64,000 bases of DNA, taken from NCBI RefSeq assembly GCF_002900095.1, contig NZ_LLKN01000002.1, forward strand, positions 744,001 through 808,000. Direction: 5' to 3'. Shown in pieces: positions 46,294 through 54,916 of the stretch. The position numbers and the translations under genes were made by a program. Positions within the stretch are counted from its first letter, which is position 1; each line of letters begins with the position of its first letter. The DNA comes from Salegentibacter mishustinae. GTDB taxonomy: Bacteria > Bacteroidota > Bacteroidia > Flavobacteriales > Flavobacteriaceae. Under the pieces are notes generated by a model that saw only the letters and a list, made by a program, of their open reading frames with translations, was not told where the DNA came from and made no database searches.

Positions 46294-46528
46294 CTATAAA
46301 ACAAGCGGTTTACCATAGAGGCGGTATATGTTTTAAGAATGAGTTGATAAGCCTTATCGATTCTAACTTTTCAAACCTTTAACGCCTCTATTTTGTTGAA
46401 AATTAGTTTGTTTCGCCATTTTAAGTTTTGATTTATAAGGTATTCTTCTACCGTCTCTCAATCTCTGGTTATCTTTATGGCTACAGTTGAATAATATTCA
46501 TTTATTTTGCAAATTAAAATACACTCTT

Positions 46529-47593
46529 ATGTTTCAGAATAGTCAGGATATGCGTACAAACCTTTCAGAATTAGGTGAATTTGGTTTAATAGATCATCTT
46601 ACGAAAGGTTTTGAACCCAAGCTTACTTCCACGGTTAAAGCGATTGGCGATGATGCCGCAGTGTTGAATTTTGAAAATAAACACACCGTGGTTACTACAG
46701 ATCTTCTTGTTGAGGGTGTGCATTTTGACCTTGCCTATATGCCCTTGAAACACCTTGGCTATAAGGCGGTGATGGTAAATACTTCAGATGTTTATGCCAT
46801 GAATGCAAAAGCTACACAAATTACGGTTTCAATTGCTGCGTCAAACAGGTTTCCTGTAGAAGCACTGGAAGAATTATATTCTGGAATTCAGCTTGCTGCA
46901 AATTTATATAATATAGATGTGGTTGGTGGTGATACCACTTCGTCAACTTCAGGTTTGTTTATTAGTATAACCGCTATTGGCGAAGCTGAAAAAGAGGATA
47001 TTGTTTACCGTAGTGGTGCTAAACCAAATGATTTGCTCGTAGTGACCGGCGATCTTGGAGCTGCTTATATGGGCTTGCAAATCCTGGAACGTGAAAAAGA
47101 AGTTTTTAAAGCCAACCCTAACGCCCAGCCAGATCTGGATCCTTATACTTACTTGATTGAAAGACAATTGAAGCCGGAAGCAAGGAAAGATATCGCGCCT
47201 TTATTAAAAGAGCTTGGCGTAAAGCCAACTTCCATGATAGATATTAGCGACGGACTTTCTTCTGAAATCATTCATCTTTGTAAAAACTCACAGGTTGGAG
47301 CGAATTTATTTGAAGAGAAAATTCCTTTAGATCCTGCAGTGATCTCAGTATGTGAAGAATTTGATATAGATAGTACTACCATTGCCTTGAGCGGCGGGGA
47401 AGACTATGAATTACTTTTCACAATTTCGCAAGATGATTATGAAAAGATAAAGGCGAATCCAAATTTAAGTATAATTGGGCATATGACCGAGGAAAAAGAA
47501 GGGATGCACCTAATTACACGTGCTAACCAGAAATTACCACTTATTGCGCGTGGCTGGAATTCTATGGATGATAAGGATTCTGAAGAGAAATAA
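46529..47593 (+). CDS. thiL: Thiamine-phosphate kinase
   Basis: ThiL phosphorylates thiamine monophosphate to thiamine diphosphate with ATP. The 354-residue protein begins at ATG 46529 (MFQNSQDMRTNLSE). A second Met at 46550 is possible. AIRS-family motifs are IGDDAAVL, TTDLLVEGVHFDL, VGGDTTSS, DISDGLSSEI and LSGGEDYELLF. It is slightly longer than proteobacterial ThiL, which is normal for this phylum. It is divergent from the suf operon, with no TPP riboswitch visible upstream. Confidence 0.95.
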   Translation: MFQNSQDMRTNLSELGEFGLIDHLTKGFEPKLTSTVKAIGDDAAVLNFENKHTVVTTDLLVEGVHFDLAYMPLKHLGYKAVMVNTSDVYAMNAKATQITVSIAASNRFPVEALEELYSGIQLAANLYNIDVVGGDTTSSTSGLFISITAIGEAEKEDIVYRSGAKPNDLLVVTGDLGAAYMGLQILEREKEVFKANPNAQPDLDPYTYLIERQLKPEARKDIAPLLKELGVKPTSMIDISDGLSSEIIHLCKNSQVGANLFEEKIPLDPAVISVCEEFDIDSTTIALSGGEDYELLFTISQDDYEKIKANPNLSIIGHMTEEKEGMHLITRANQKLPLIARGWNSMDDKDSEEK

Positions 47594-47624
47594 GATTCCG
47601 GAAAATTAATTCCGAAATAAATGC

Positions 47625-47876
47625 TTAAGAAGCGTGAGCGTAATGCTTACGCTTTCTTTTTTGGTGTATTTTAGAAATGTAATCGTTGGTTTCTTTGAAT
47701 TTTGGGGTTAAGCGAGCCAAAAAACCATTTGCAGTATCAGTCATTTCCATGCCGCATTTCTCGCACTTGTATTCGTGCACGTGATCTGTTACATTTTTAG
47801 AAACTCTTAATTTATGTCCAAAAATGTTGCAAAAAACTTTAGCGAACGAAAATGTATTAGGGTTTCTTTCCTTCAT
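47625..47876 (-). CDS. Small zinc-ribbon-like protein
   Basis: The start at 47876 gives an 83-residue basic protein with FGHKLRVSK, DHVHEYKCEKCGMEM and a Lys/Arg-rich tail (KRKRKHYAH). The CxxC with upstream His residues suggests a half zinc ribbon. Similar small proteins (DUF1660-like) are found in Flavobacteriaceae, but the function is unknown. A longer in-frame start at 47939 overlaps the next gene's 3' end region and is not preferred. Its last codons double as the thiL terminator hairpin. Confidence 0.65.
   Translation of the reverse strand: MKERNPNTFSFAKVFCNIFGHKLRVSKNVTDHVHEYKCEKCGMEMTDTANGFLARLTPKFKETNDYISKIHQKRKRKHYAHAS
47630..47662 (+). terminator. thiL terminator embedded in the end of the convergent gene
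   Basis: The stem aagcgtgagc (47630-47639) pairs with gcttacgctt (47645-47654, one G-U pair), followed by a T-rich tract on +. It lies inside the last codons of the small minus-strand gene. Confidence 0.65.
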
Positions 47877-47948
47877 AAAAGTTTGATTTTGTTTGTTTTG
47901 AAAGTCTAAAGTATAAAAAAAAGTTAAACTTCCGACCAAAAGTTAAAT

Positions 47949-48719
47949 TTAATCGATTAAATGCAAAATTTCTCGAAGTTCTATTTGGTTTTCCAAAAAA
48001 GATAAATGTCCATCTGGCAAACTATAGAACTTGCTATTACAGCGTTTAGCTAGGTTTTTTATTGTATTGTACTTTAAAACAGGATCGTTTTTTCCTGCAA
48101 CCACAATTTTTTGACCTTGAAATTTTGCAAAAAGCTCAGTATGGTCTGTACGAATTTTCATTCCTTTTATAGCGGCATAGATTCCTGTAGAAGAAAATTG
48201 TAGAGCACGTTTTTTTAAAATATCAATTTGAGATTTGAATATCTTATTGTTTTCTGGTGTCAATAAATTAGACATTGCCATACTTACAAAAGCCCTTTTA
48301 TTTTTTAAGACCAAAGTGGCCGCACGATCGCGGTTAGCTTTGCGTTTCTCAGAATCTGCCTGCGGTGTAGAATTTACCAACACTAAGCTATTGAGTATGG
48401 TAGGAAAAATATTTTGGAATTCCAAACTTACGTAGCCACCCATAGAGTGGCCAGCAAAAGAAGCTTGTTGGATATCAAGTTCATCTAAAACCGATTTTAC
48501 TGCTTTGGCCATATCAGCCATAGTATGAACTTCTGCAAAATTACCAGATTCCCCGTGGCCGGGGAGGTCTATACAAATAACCTGTCGCTTTGCTGAAAGT
48601 TCTACAACAAAATCCTGCCATATTTCTTTAGATTCTAAAAAGCCGTGTAAGAGAACTAGAGGATTTCCTGTTCCCTGTGAGGTAAATGAAATAGGTGCGT
48701 TTTTATAAGTTGCTTCCAT
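47949..48719 (-). CDS. Alpha/beta hydrolase
   Basis: The 256-residue protein has the alpha/beta hydrolase core: the oxyanion HG motif in LLHGFLESKEIW (about 24-35), DLPGHGES, the nucleophile elbow GHSMGGY (Ser about 92), a late acid in VVAGKNDPVLKY, and the catalytic His in LPDGHLSFLEN. No signal peptide is seen, so it is cytoplasmic. The substrate cannot be told. Relatives include esterases and C-C bond hydrolases. Confidence 0.88.
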   Translation of the reverse strand: MEATYKNAPISFTSQGTGNPLVLLHGFLESKEIWQDFVVELSAKRQVICIDLPGHGESGNFAEVHTMADMAKAVKSVLDELDIQQASFAGHSMGGYVSLEFQNIFPTILNSLVLVNSTPQADSEKRKANRDRAATLVLKNKRAFVSMAMSNLLTPENNKIFKSQIDILKKRALQFSSTGIYAAIKGMKIRTDHTELFAKFQGQKIVVAGKNDPVLKYNTIKNLAKRCNSKFYSLPDGHLSFLENQIELREILHLID

Positions 48720-48781
48720 GGCTGTTTAAAATAGAAAAAGCCACGAATTTTCAAAATAGTTTCGTGGCTTTGGTTTGAAAT

Positions 48782-48885
48782 CGTCATCCTGAACTAGTTT
48801 CAGAGCCTGCTCCGAAATTTATCCGGAGATCTAATATAATCCTAGTTAGTCTCTTGTTAGAAGCTGAAATAAATTCAGCCTGACG
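48782..48885. repeat. Dispersed intergenic repeat with inverted ends, copy 1
   Basis: It begins cgtcatcctgaact and ends ctgaaataaattcagcctgacg, described here by its ends. The termini are near-inverted repeats that also match the copy at 59083-59162. The A+T-rich centre is not conserved. Elements of this type are scattered between genes in many Flavobacteriaceae and can fold into long hairpins. Confidence 0.65.
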
Positions 48886-48921
48886 GTAAAGTATACTGAT
48901 CTAATTGTAAGAATTATTCAA

Positions 48922-50214
48922 TTAAGAATTCATAATTTCTTCAATCTCCTCAATTTCAATTGGGATATTGCGCATCAGGTTAAATGGTTCTCCTTCTTTT
49001 TGAATTACCACATCGTCTTCCAAACGAATTCCGAAGCCTTCATCTGGTAAATAAATTCCCGGTTCTACGGTGAAAACCTGGTTTGGTTTCATGGGTTCGG
49101 TTAAAATCCCGTAATCGTGGGTGTCTAATCCAATATTATGTGCGGTACCGTGCATAAAATATTTTTTGTAGGCAGGCCATTTTGGGTCTTCGTTTTGAAC
49201 ATCGGCTTTATCTAATAAGCCAAGATCCAGTAATTCTGAGGTCATTAATTTACCAACTTCCTTATGGTATTCTGCCCAAATAGTTCCCGGAACTAACCAT
49301 TTTGTGGCTTCTTTCTTTACCTTATTTACCGTATTGTAAATCTGTTTCTGGCGATCTGAAAACTTTCCTGAAACCGGAATAGTTCTGGTCATATCGCTAG
49401 AGTAATTAGCATATTCTGCACCGGTATCTAAAAGGATTAAATCTCCTTCTTTACATTGCTGGTTGTTCTCGGTATAATGAAGCACGTTTGCGTTATTTCC
49501 GCTGGCAATAATTGGCGTGTAAGCGAACCCGCGGCTACGATTTCTAATCATTTCGTGCCAGTATTCAGCTTCAATTTCGTGTTCCCAAACCCCGGGTTTT
49601 GTAAATTTTAATGCTCTACGGAAAGCTTTTTCGGTAATATCGCAAGCTTTTTGCATAATATCCAGCTCAATTGGGTCTTTTACTGAACGTAGGCGCTGCA
49701 AAATAGGATTGCTTTTCGCTACCTGGTGCGCAGGATATTTTTCTTTACACCATTTTATAAATCTTTCGTCACGAGTTTCTGTTTGTACATTCGCTCGATA
49801 ATGCTCGTTGGTATTGAAATATACTGTTTCGCATTGCGACATAACTTCAAAGAAGATCTTCTCAAAATCCTGAAGCCAGTAGACTGTTTCAATTCCACTA
49901 ACTTCTAAAGCTTTTTCTTTATCTAATTTTGCGCCTTCCCAAACAGCAATATGCGGATTGGTTTCCGTAAGAAATAAAATCTCACGATGTTCCGGTTTTG
50001 GAGCATCCGGGAAAAGCACCAAAATTGCTTCTTCCTGGTCTACACCACTTAAATAAAATAAATCCCTGTTTTGCTGAAAAGGCATGGTGCTATCGGCACC
50101 AATAGGGTAAATATCGTTAGCATTAAAAACCGCAAGACTGTTAGGCTTCATTCCCGCTGTAAAGCTTTTTCGGTTTTTTATAAATAATTTACTGTCTATT
50201 TGATCGTATCTCAT
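48922..50214 (-). CDS. pepP: Aminopeptidase P family (Xaa-Pro aminopeptidase, M24B)
   Basis: PepP removes an N-terminal residue before proline and uses a dinuclear metal site. The 430-residue protein has the N-terminal creatinase-like domain (about 1-175) and the M24 core with ligands Asp in LLDTGAEYANYSSD (both Asp residues), His in HGTAHNIGLDTHDYG, Glu in VEPGIYL and Glu in IRLEDDVVI. It has no signal peptide and is full length. Confidence 0.95.
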   Translation of the reverse strand: MRYDQIDSKLFIKNRKSFTAGMKPNSLAVFNANDIYPIGADSTMPFQQNRDLFYLSGVDQEEAILVLFPDAPKPEHREILFLTETNPHIAVWEGAKLDKEKALEVSGIETVYWLQDFEKIFFEVMSQCETVYFNTNEHYRANVQTETRDERFIKWCKEKYPAHQVAKSNPILQRLRSVKDPIELDIMQKACDITEKAFRRALKFTKPGVWEHEIEAEYWHEMIRNRSRGFAYTPIIASGNNANVLHYTENNQQCKEGDLILLDTGAEYANYSSDMTRTIPVSGKFSDRQKQIYNTVNKVKKEATKWLVPGTIWAEYHKEVGKLMTSELLDLGLLDKADVQNEDPKWPAYKKYFMHGTAHNIGLDTHDYGILTEPMKPNQVFTVEPGIYLPDEGFGIRLEDDVVIQKEGEPFNLMRNIPIEIEEIEEIMNS

Positions 50215-50277
50215 TTGTTTATATTTTAAACCTTACAGATTGCATAAAGCTGAAAACTGCTGGGTTTATTATTATTT

Positions 50278-50502
50278 CTATTTTTTATTAATTTCTTTCA
50301 ATTCAGGTTTTATGTTCCAGAAGTAAAAAAGCATTCCAACAAAAACTCCTATAAAAAGGCTGTGTAGAATTGTGTCAATAAAGTCAGGAATGTTGTCGTT
50401 TAAAAAATATTCCCAACCGTAATCCCAAAGAAAGAAGAATGCGCAAAAGAAAAGTACGCAGGTAAAAGGGTTTTGGATCAATCTTGAGAAAGTTCTTTTC
50501 AT
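50278..50502 (-). CDS. Small two-helix membrane protein of unknown function
   Basis: The 74-residue protein has two hydrophobic helices (about 13-30 and 42-62) separated by a short acidic loop, and a charged C-terminus. It has no recognisable family. It lies between pepP and the CbpM gene on the same strand. The 186 nt after it (50503-50688) hold no gene, only a 13-bp palindrome, ctcgattatcgag, at 50661-50673. Confidence 0.5.
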   Translation of the reverse strand: MKRTFSRLIQNPFTCVLFFCAFFFLWDYGWEYFLNDNIPDFIDTILHSLFIGVFVGMLFYFWNIKPELKEINKK

Positions 50503-50688
50503 TCTATCTTTTGTAAGCTGAAATCTTAAATTGAGCTAATTTGTTAGTTGTTATTGCAAAGTTATCATTATCTTCCAGAGGAAAAAACCTCCAGGCAAGC
50601 CTATAGGCTATTATCCTGCAACAATAATTTCATTTCGAGACAAGGGCTGGCGTATTCAATCTCGATTATCGAGTAAAAAGATCCTGCC

Positions 50689-50979
50689 TTACTCATATAA
50701 GCCCAAACGGTTTTTAAGTTCAAGGTTTTGTTTTTGTAATTTTTTCACTTGCCTTAATAAATGCTGAATTGCTTCAAGTCCTTCCAAATTTATATCGAGG
50801 TCGTAATGCAGTCGCCATAACCTTTCAAATTCTGAAATCTCATCGCAATGCACATATTCTGTTTCTTCTACGGTAATAATTTCAATCAAACCGCTTTCGT
50901 AAAGCGAACTAACAAATGTGCGTTTAACTTTATACCTTGCGCAAATCTCATCGGTTGGTATTAAATCTTCTAAATTCAT
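50689..50979 (-). CDS. cbpM: CbpA modulator CbpM
   Basis: CbpM binds the J domain of CbpA and inhibits it. The 96-residue protein has a MerR-like helical N-terminus ([24 protein letters not shown]) and a C-terminal coiled coil ([18 protein letters not shown]). It is encoded right after cbpA, with a 4-bp overlap (50976-50979), the expected arrangement for this pair. Confidence 0.9.
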   Translation of the reverse strand: MNLEDLIPTDEICARYKVKRTFVSSLYESGLIEIITVEETEYVHCDEISEFERLWRLHYDLDINLEGLEAIQHLLRQVKKLQKQNLELKNRLGLYE

Positions 50980-51905
50980 GAGCGTAATTTTTGAAGTTCC
51001 TGAAACAGTTCTTTTTCTCTCGCGCTTAAGTTTGTTGGCATTTTTACATCATAAGTAATAATTAAATCCCCAAACTGATTTTCCTTTTTATATTTCGGAA
51101 ATCCTTTGCCTTTTAATTTCACCTTAGTTCCCGTTTGGGTTTCTGGCTTTACTTTTAATTTAACCTTTCCGGCAAAGGTGTCCACGGTGAGTTCCCCGCC
51201 GAGTAAAGCGGTATATAAATCCAGGCTCACGTTGCTAAACAAATTCTCTCTTTCTCTTTTAAATTTTGTGTTATTTACAATATTAAAAGTGATATAAAGA
51301 TCGCCTTTAGGGCCACCCTGAACGCCAGGCCCGCCATGACCCTTAATTTTAATGGTTTGCCCGTTCTCAACTCCGGCGGGAATTGTAAGTCGGATATTCT
51401 TTCCATTTACCGTTAGCGTTTGTTTGTGACTCGTATACACATCGCTTAAGTTTAGCTGTAGCTCAGCATTAAAATCCTGGCCTTTAAAATGACGGCCGCG
51501 ACCCGAACCGTGGGCTCTTGCGCCACTGCCAAACATTTCCTCAAAAAAGTCTGAAAAAGTATCATCATCAAAATTTCCTGAATAGGAATAGCCACCCTGG
51601 CCGCCACCAAATCCGCCGCCCGAATAAGCTCTGCCGCCAGAGGCTTGCTGTTGTTTTTTAGCTTCTTCGTAAGCATCGGCGTGTTGCCAGTCTTTCCCGT
51701 ATTGGTCGTATTTTTTTCGTTTTTCGGGATCGCTCAAGACTTCGTTGGCTTCGTTTATTTGCTGAAACCTCAGCTGAGCTTCCTTATTATTTGGGTTGAG
51801 ATCTGGATGATGTTTTCTGGCCAGCTTCCGGTAGGCTTTTTTAATATCAGCCTGGCTGGCAGATTTATCTAATTCCAGCAATTTGTAGTAGTCTATAAAA
51901 TCCAT
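50976..51905 (-). CDS. cbpA: DnaJ-class co-chaperone CbpA (no zinc finger)
   Basis: The 309-residue protein has an N-terminal J domain (1-70) with the HPD motif at 33-35, a Gly/Phe-rich region (about 88-130), and the two beta-sandwich substrate-binding domains of DnaJ C-terminal type (about 140-300, with [20 protein letters not shown]). The DnaJ zinc finger is absent, as in CbpA. It stimulates DnaK ATPase. The coupled cbpM gene downstream supplies the inhibitor. Confidence 0.93.
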   Translation of the reverse strand: MDFIDYYKLLELDKSASQADIKKAYRKLARKHHPDLNPNNKEAQLRFQQINEANEVLSDPEKRKKYDQYGKDWQHADAYEEAKKQQQASGGRAYSGGGFGGGQGGYSYSGNFDDDTFSDFFEEMFGSGARAHGSGRGRHFKGQDFNAELQLNLSDVYTSHKQTLTVNGKNIRLTIPAGVENGQTIKIKGHGGPGVQGGPKGDLYITFNIVNNTKFKRERENLFSNVSLDLYTALLGGELTVDTFAGKVKLKVKPETQTGTKVKLKGKGFPKYKKENQFGDLIITYDVKMPTNLSAREKELFQELQKLRS

Positions 51906-52237
51906 GAAAACTTATGAATTAATGTTGAAATTCTATCTCCTGAAATTACTAAAAAGCTGACTTACTTCCCATTTAGTTTGAATAAAATCGAATAAATTAG
52001 GAGAAATTTTATAAAATATGTTATGCGAAATCTTTAATTTTTTGAATAATACTGTTCATGTTTTCTGGAAATTTTACTGCTGAAATTAAATCGTAATTAT
52101 TATTAAATTTTATTTTTAATATGAAGTTAATATTGAATTTTAAATTTTCATGTGTAACCAAATACATCTTATTAGCTTTTTTTATGAAATATTAACCCAA
52201 TATTTGTTTCAATATTAATACTTAAAACTTTAAAGCT
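51906..52237. other. AT-rich non-coding interval between divergent cbpA and asnB
   Basis: These 332 bases are very AT rich, with repeated T and A runs, and contain no plausible gene. They should hold the promoters of cbpA (minus) and asnB (plus). The best asnB -7 candidate is aatatttg at 52199-52206, one mismatch from TAnnTTTG, about 30 nt before the GTG start. No riboswitch or clear operator is visible. Confidence 0.4.
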
Positions 52238-53908
52238 GTGTGTGGAATTGTATGTGCTTTCGATTTAAAAGATAGGTCTGAAGACTTAAGACCTCAAATA
52301 TTAGAAATGGCTAAATGTTTAAGACATCGTGGCCCGGACTGGAGTGGAATTTATAGTGATGAAAAATCGATTTTGGCGCATGAGCGCCTGGCTATTGTAG
52401 ATCCTATTTCTGGTGGACAACCTTTATTGTCTGATGATAAAAAGCTAGTGCTTGCTGCAAATGGTGAGATCTATAATCATAAAGAATTAAGGAGCCGGTT
52501 TCCAGATTACAACTTTCAAACAAAATCTGATTGTGAAGTTATCCTGGCGCTTTATAAAGAAAAAGGTGATAGTTTTTTAGATGAATTAAACGGGATTTTT
52601 GGTTTTGCTATTTATGATGTCGAAAACGATGAGTATTTTATTGCTCGCGATCATATGGGAATTATTCCATTATATGTAGGCTGGGACCAAAACGGAACCT
52701 TTTATGTAGCTTCAGAACTTAAGGCTTTAGAAGGAAAATGCACTAAGATTGAATTATTTCCTCCCGGGCATTATTTATCGAGTAAAAAGGAAGGTTTCCA
52801 AAAATGGTATGAGCGAGACTGGATGGAATATGATGCTGTAAAGGATAATGAAACCAGTATCGAAGATTTAAAAGAAGCTCTTGAAAAGGCGGTGCACCGG
52901 CAGTTAATGAGTGATGTGCCTTATGGTGTTTTGCTTTCAGGGGGATTAGATTCTTCAATTACTTCTGCGGTTGCTAAATTATATTCAGAAAAAAGAGTAG
53001 AGAGTGACGATAAGGATGCGGCTTGGTACCCTAGGTTGCACTCTTTTGCTATAGGGTTGGAGGGTTCACCCGATCTTGCAGCTGCAAAAAAAGTGGCCGA
53101 TCATTTAGATACGGTGCATCACGAAATAAAATTCACTATACAGGAGGGATTAGATGCGATTAAAGATGTGATCTATCATTTAGAAACTTATGATGTAACC
53201 ACAATTAGGGCGTCTACGCCTATGTATTTAATGGCTAGAACTATTAAATCTTTGGGAATTAAAATGGTGCTTTCGGGCGAAGGTTCAGATGAATTATTTG
53301 GTGGGTACCTTTATTTTCACAAAGCCCCTAGTGCAAAAGATTTTCACGAGGAGACCGTTCGAAAACTAGATAAATTACATCAGTATGATTGTTTACGGGC
53401 TAATAAATCTCTTTGTGCCTGGGGTATAGAAGGGCGTGTACCGTTCCTGGATAAGGAATTTATGGATGTAGCCATGAGGATAAACCCTAAAGATAAAATG
53501 ATTACCGGTGACCGTATAGAAAAGTGGGTGCTAAGAAAGGCATTTGAAGATTATTTGCCGGAAAGCGTAGCCTGGAGGCAAAAAGAACAATTTTCAGATG
53601 GTGTTGGTTATAGCTGGATAGATACTCTAAAAGAATTGGTTAATGCAGAAGTGAGCGATGAGCAGCTTAAAAATGCACATTTCAAATTTCCAATCCAGCC
53701 ACCTTCTAGCAAAGAAGAATATTATTACCGATCAATTTTTACCGATCATTTCCCAAGCGATGCGGCAGCAAAGTCGGTTCCATCTGTGCCTTCTGTAGCT
53801 TGTAGTACACCAACTGCTTTAGAATGGGATGAGTCTTTTAAAAATATGAACGATCCTTCAGGTAGGGCAGTCGCTAATGTTCATTCTGACAGCTACCAAA
53901 AAGCTTAG
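52238..53908 (+). CDS. asnB: Asparagine synthase B (glutamine-hydrolysing), GTG start
   Basis: AsnB makes asparagine from aspartate with glutamine as the nitrogen donor and ATP. The start must be GTG 52238, because the product has to begin MCGIV so that Cys2 becomes the N-terminal nucleophile of the glutaminase domain. The 556-residue protein shows RHRGPDWSG and NGEIYNHKELR in the class II amidotransferase half, then VLLSGGLDSSI (PP-loop) and SGEGSDELFGGY in the synthetase half. It is monocistronic, with a terminator after it. Confidence 0.97.
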   Translation: MCGIVCAFDLKDRSEDLRPQILEMAKCLRHRGPDWSGIYSDEKSILAHERLAIVDPISGGQPLLSDDKKLVLAANGEIYNHKELRSRFPDYNFQTKSDCEVILALYKEKGDSFLDELNGIFGFAIYDVENDEYFIARDHMGIIPLYVGWDQNGTFYVASELKALEGKCTKIELFPPGHYLSSKKEGFQKWYERDWMEYDAVKDNETSIEDLKEALEKAVHRQLMSDVPYGVLLSGGLDSSITSAVAKLYSEKRVESDDKDAAWYPRLHSFAIGLEGSPDLAAAKKVADHLDTVHHEIKFTIQEGLDAIKDVIYHLETYDVTTIRASTPMYLMARTIKSLGIKMVLSGEGSDELFGGYLYFHKAPSAKDFHEETVRKLDKLHQYDCLRANKSLCAWGIEGRVPFLDKEFMDVAMRINPKDKMITGDRIEKWVLRKAFEDYLPESVAWRQKEQFSDGVGYSWIDTLKELVNAEVSDEQLKNAHFKFPIQPPSSKEEYYYRSIFTDHFPSDAAAKSVPSVPSVACSTPTALEWDESFKNMNDPSGRAVANVHSDSYQKA

Positions 53909-53938
53909 AAAAATCAATTTAGAAATTTAAATTTATTA

Positions 53939-53972
53939 AAAAAGCTACCTAAATCTATGGGTAGCTTTTTTT
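53939..53972 (+). terminator. Rho-independent terminator of asnB
   Basis: The stem aaagctacc (53941-53949) pairs with ggtagcttt (53960-53968), followed by Ts. The remaining bases up to sdhC (about 270 nt) show only the -7 box listed next. Confidence 0.85.
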
Positions 53973-54140
53973 ATGGAATTCTCGCTCTTAACAAGGTTTG
54001 TGAATTGTATAACCATAATTTATATGAATCTTTAAGTCCTAAAATGTGAGTGCTTTGAATAATAGCGGATAGGTGAAGCTTTTAACTTGTGGCATTGTGT
54101 GGATTGGAAATAATGATCTTCAACAAAATTATCGCTTACT

Positions 54141-54148
54141 TATATTTG
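54141..54148 (+). promoter_or_regulatory. Perfect -7 box (TAtaTTTG) upstream of sdhCAB
   Basis: TATATTTG fits TAnnTTTG and would start transcription near 54153, giving a leader of about 90 nt before sdhC at 54242. No TTG is present at the ideal -33 position. Confidence 0.55.
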
Positions 54149-54241
54149 TTCTAAATAGTCCTATAAACAGGCTTGAAAGTTTGTCCGTAAGTGATTTGGA
54201 GTGTATTTTTGCTGTTAAATTTCTATAAAATTATCAAACCA

Positions 54242-54904
54242 ATGGGTGGATTTCTTAATTCAACCATAGCAAGAAAATTTGCTATGGCCTTATCGGGACT
54301 ATTTCTGGTCTTATTTTTAGCTCAGCATTTTAGCATCAATTTTATTTCTGTATTCAGTAAAGACGTTTTCAATGAGGTTTCTCATTTTATGGGAACTAAC
54401 TTTTTTGTACAGGCTTTATTGCAACCTATTTTAATTTTTGGAGTGATTTTTCACTTTGTAATGGGTTTTATACTTGAAGCGAAAAACCGTGGAGCAAGAG
54501 ATATAAAGTATGTTAAGTTTGCCGGAAATGAAAATTCAAGCTGGGTTTCAAGAAATATGATTTACTCAGGACTTGTAGTTTTAGCTTTTTTAGGGCTTCA
54601 CTTTTACGATTTCTGGTTTCCGGAAATGATTCATAAATATATAGAATCACATCCCGAAGACGCTGCTCGTTACTATGATGAGTTAGTGGCGAAATTCCAA
54701 AGCCCGGTTAGAACAATATTATACGTGGTTTCATTTGTATTTTTGGCCCTTCACCTTTATCACGGCTTTTCTTCTTCGTTTCAATCTGTTGGATGGAGAA
54801 ATAAATACGCCAAAGGACTTAGAGGATTCACCAAAGCTTATGCGATCATCATACCGCTAGGATTTATTTTTATAGCCCTTTTTCACTATATTAATAACCT
54901 TTAA
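54242..54904 (+). CDS. sdhC: Succinate dehydrogenase cytochrome b subunit
   Basis: This 220-residue membrane subunit is the fused b558 type that anchors SdhAB and passes electrons to menaquinone. Five hydrophobic helices can be seen (about 15-35, 55-80, 105-125, 155-180 and 195-218), with histidines in LAQHFSINF, IFHFVMGF, LGLHFYDF and LALHLYHGF suited to heme ligation. ATG 54242 (MGGFLNSTIARK) is chosen. An upstream in-frame start at 54191 gives an atypical extension. sdhA follows after 12 bp. Confidence 0.93.
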   Translation: MGGFLNSTIARKFAMALSGLFLVLFLAQHFSINFISVFSKDVFNEVSHFMGTNFFVQALLQPILIFGVIFHFVMGFILEAKNRGARDIKYVKFAGNENSSWVSRNMIYSGLVVLAFLGLHFYDFWFPEMIHKYIESHPEDAARYYDELVAKFQSPVRTILYVVSFVFLALHLYHGFSSSFQSVGWRNKYAKGLRGFTKAYAIIIPLGFIFIALFHYINNL

Positions 54905-54916
54905 TACGTAAGATTT

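Noticed and set aside
46363-46419. 18-codon basic open frame on the minus strand between sufA and thiL
   Set aside because: It is too short, has no recognisable family or promoter, and may be chance. The frame is open further upstream but without an ATG.
46317-46528. TPP riboswitch upstream of thiL
   Set aside because: The conserved CUGAGA and GGGA-type core strings are not seen in a suitable arrangement.
50661-50673. Perfect palindrome ctcgattatcgag
   Set aside because: It has no T tract on either strand and no partner copy elsewhere in the window, so I cannot assign a role.
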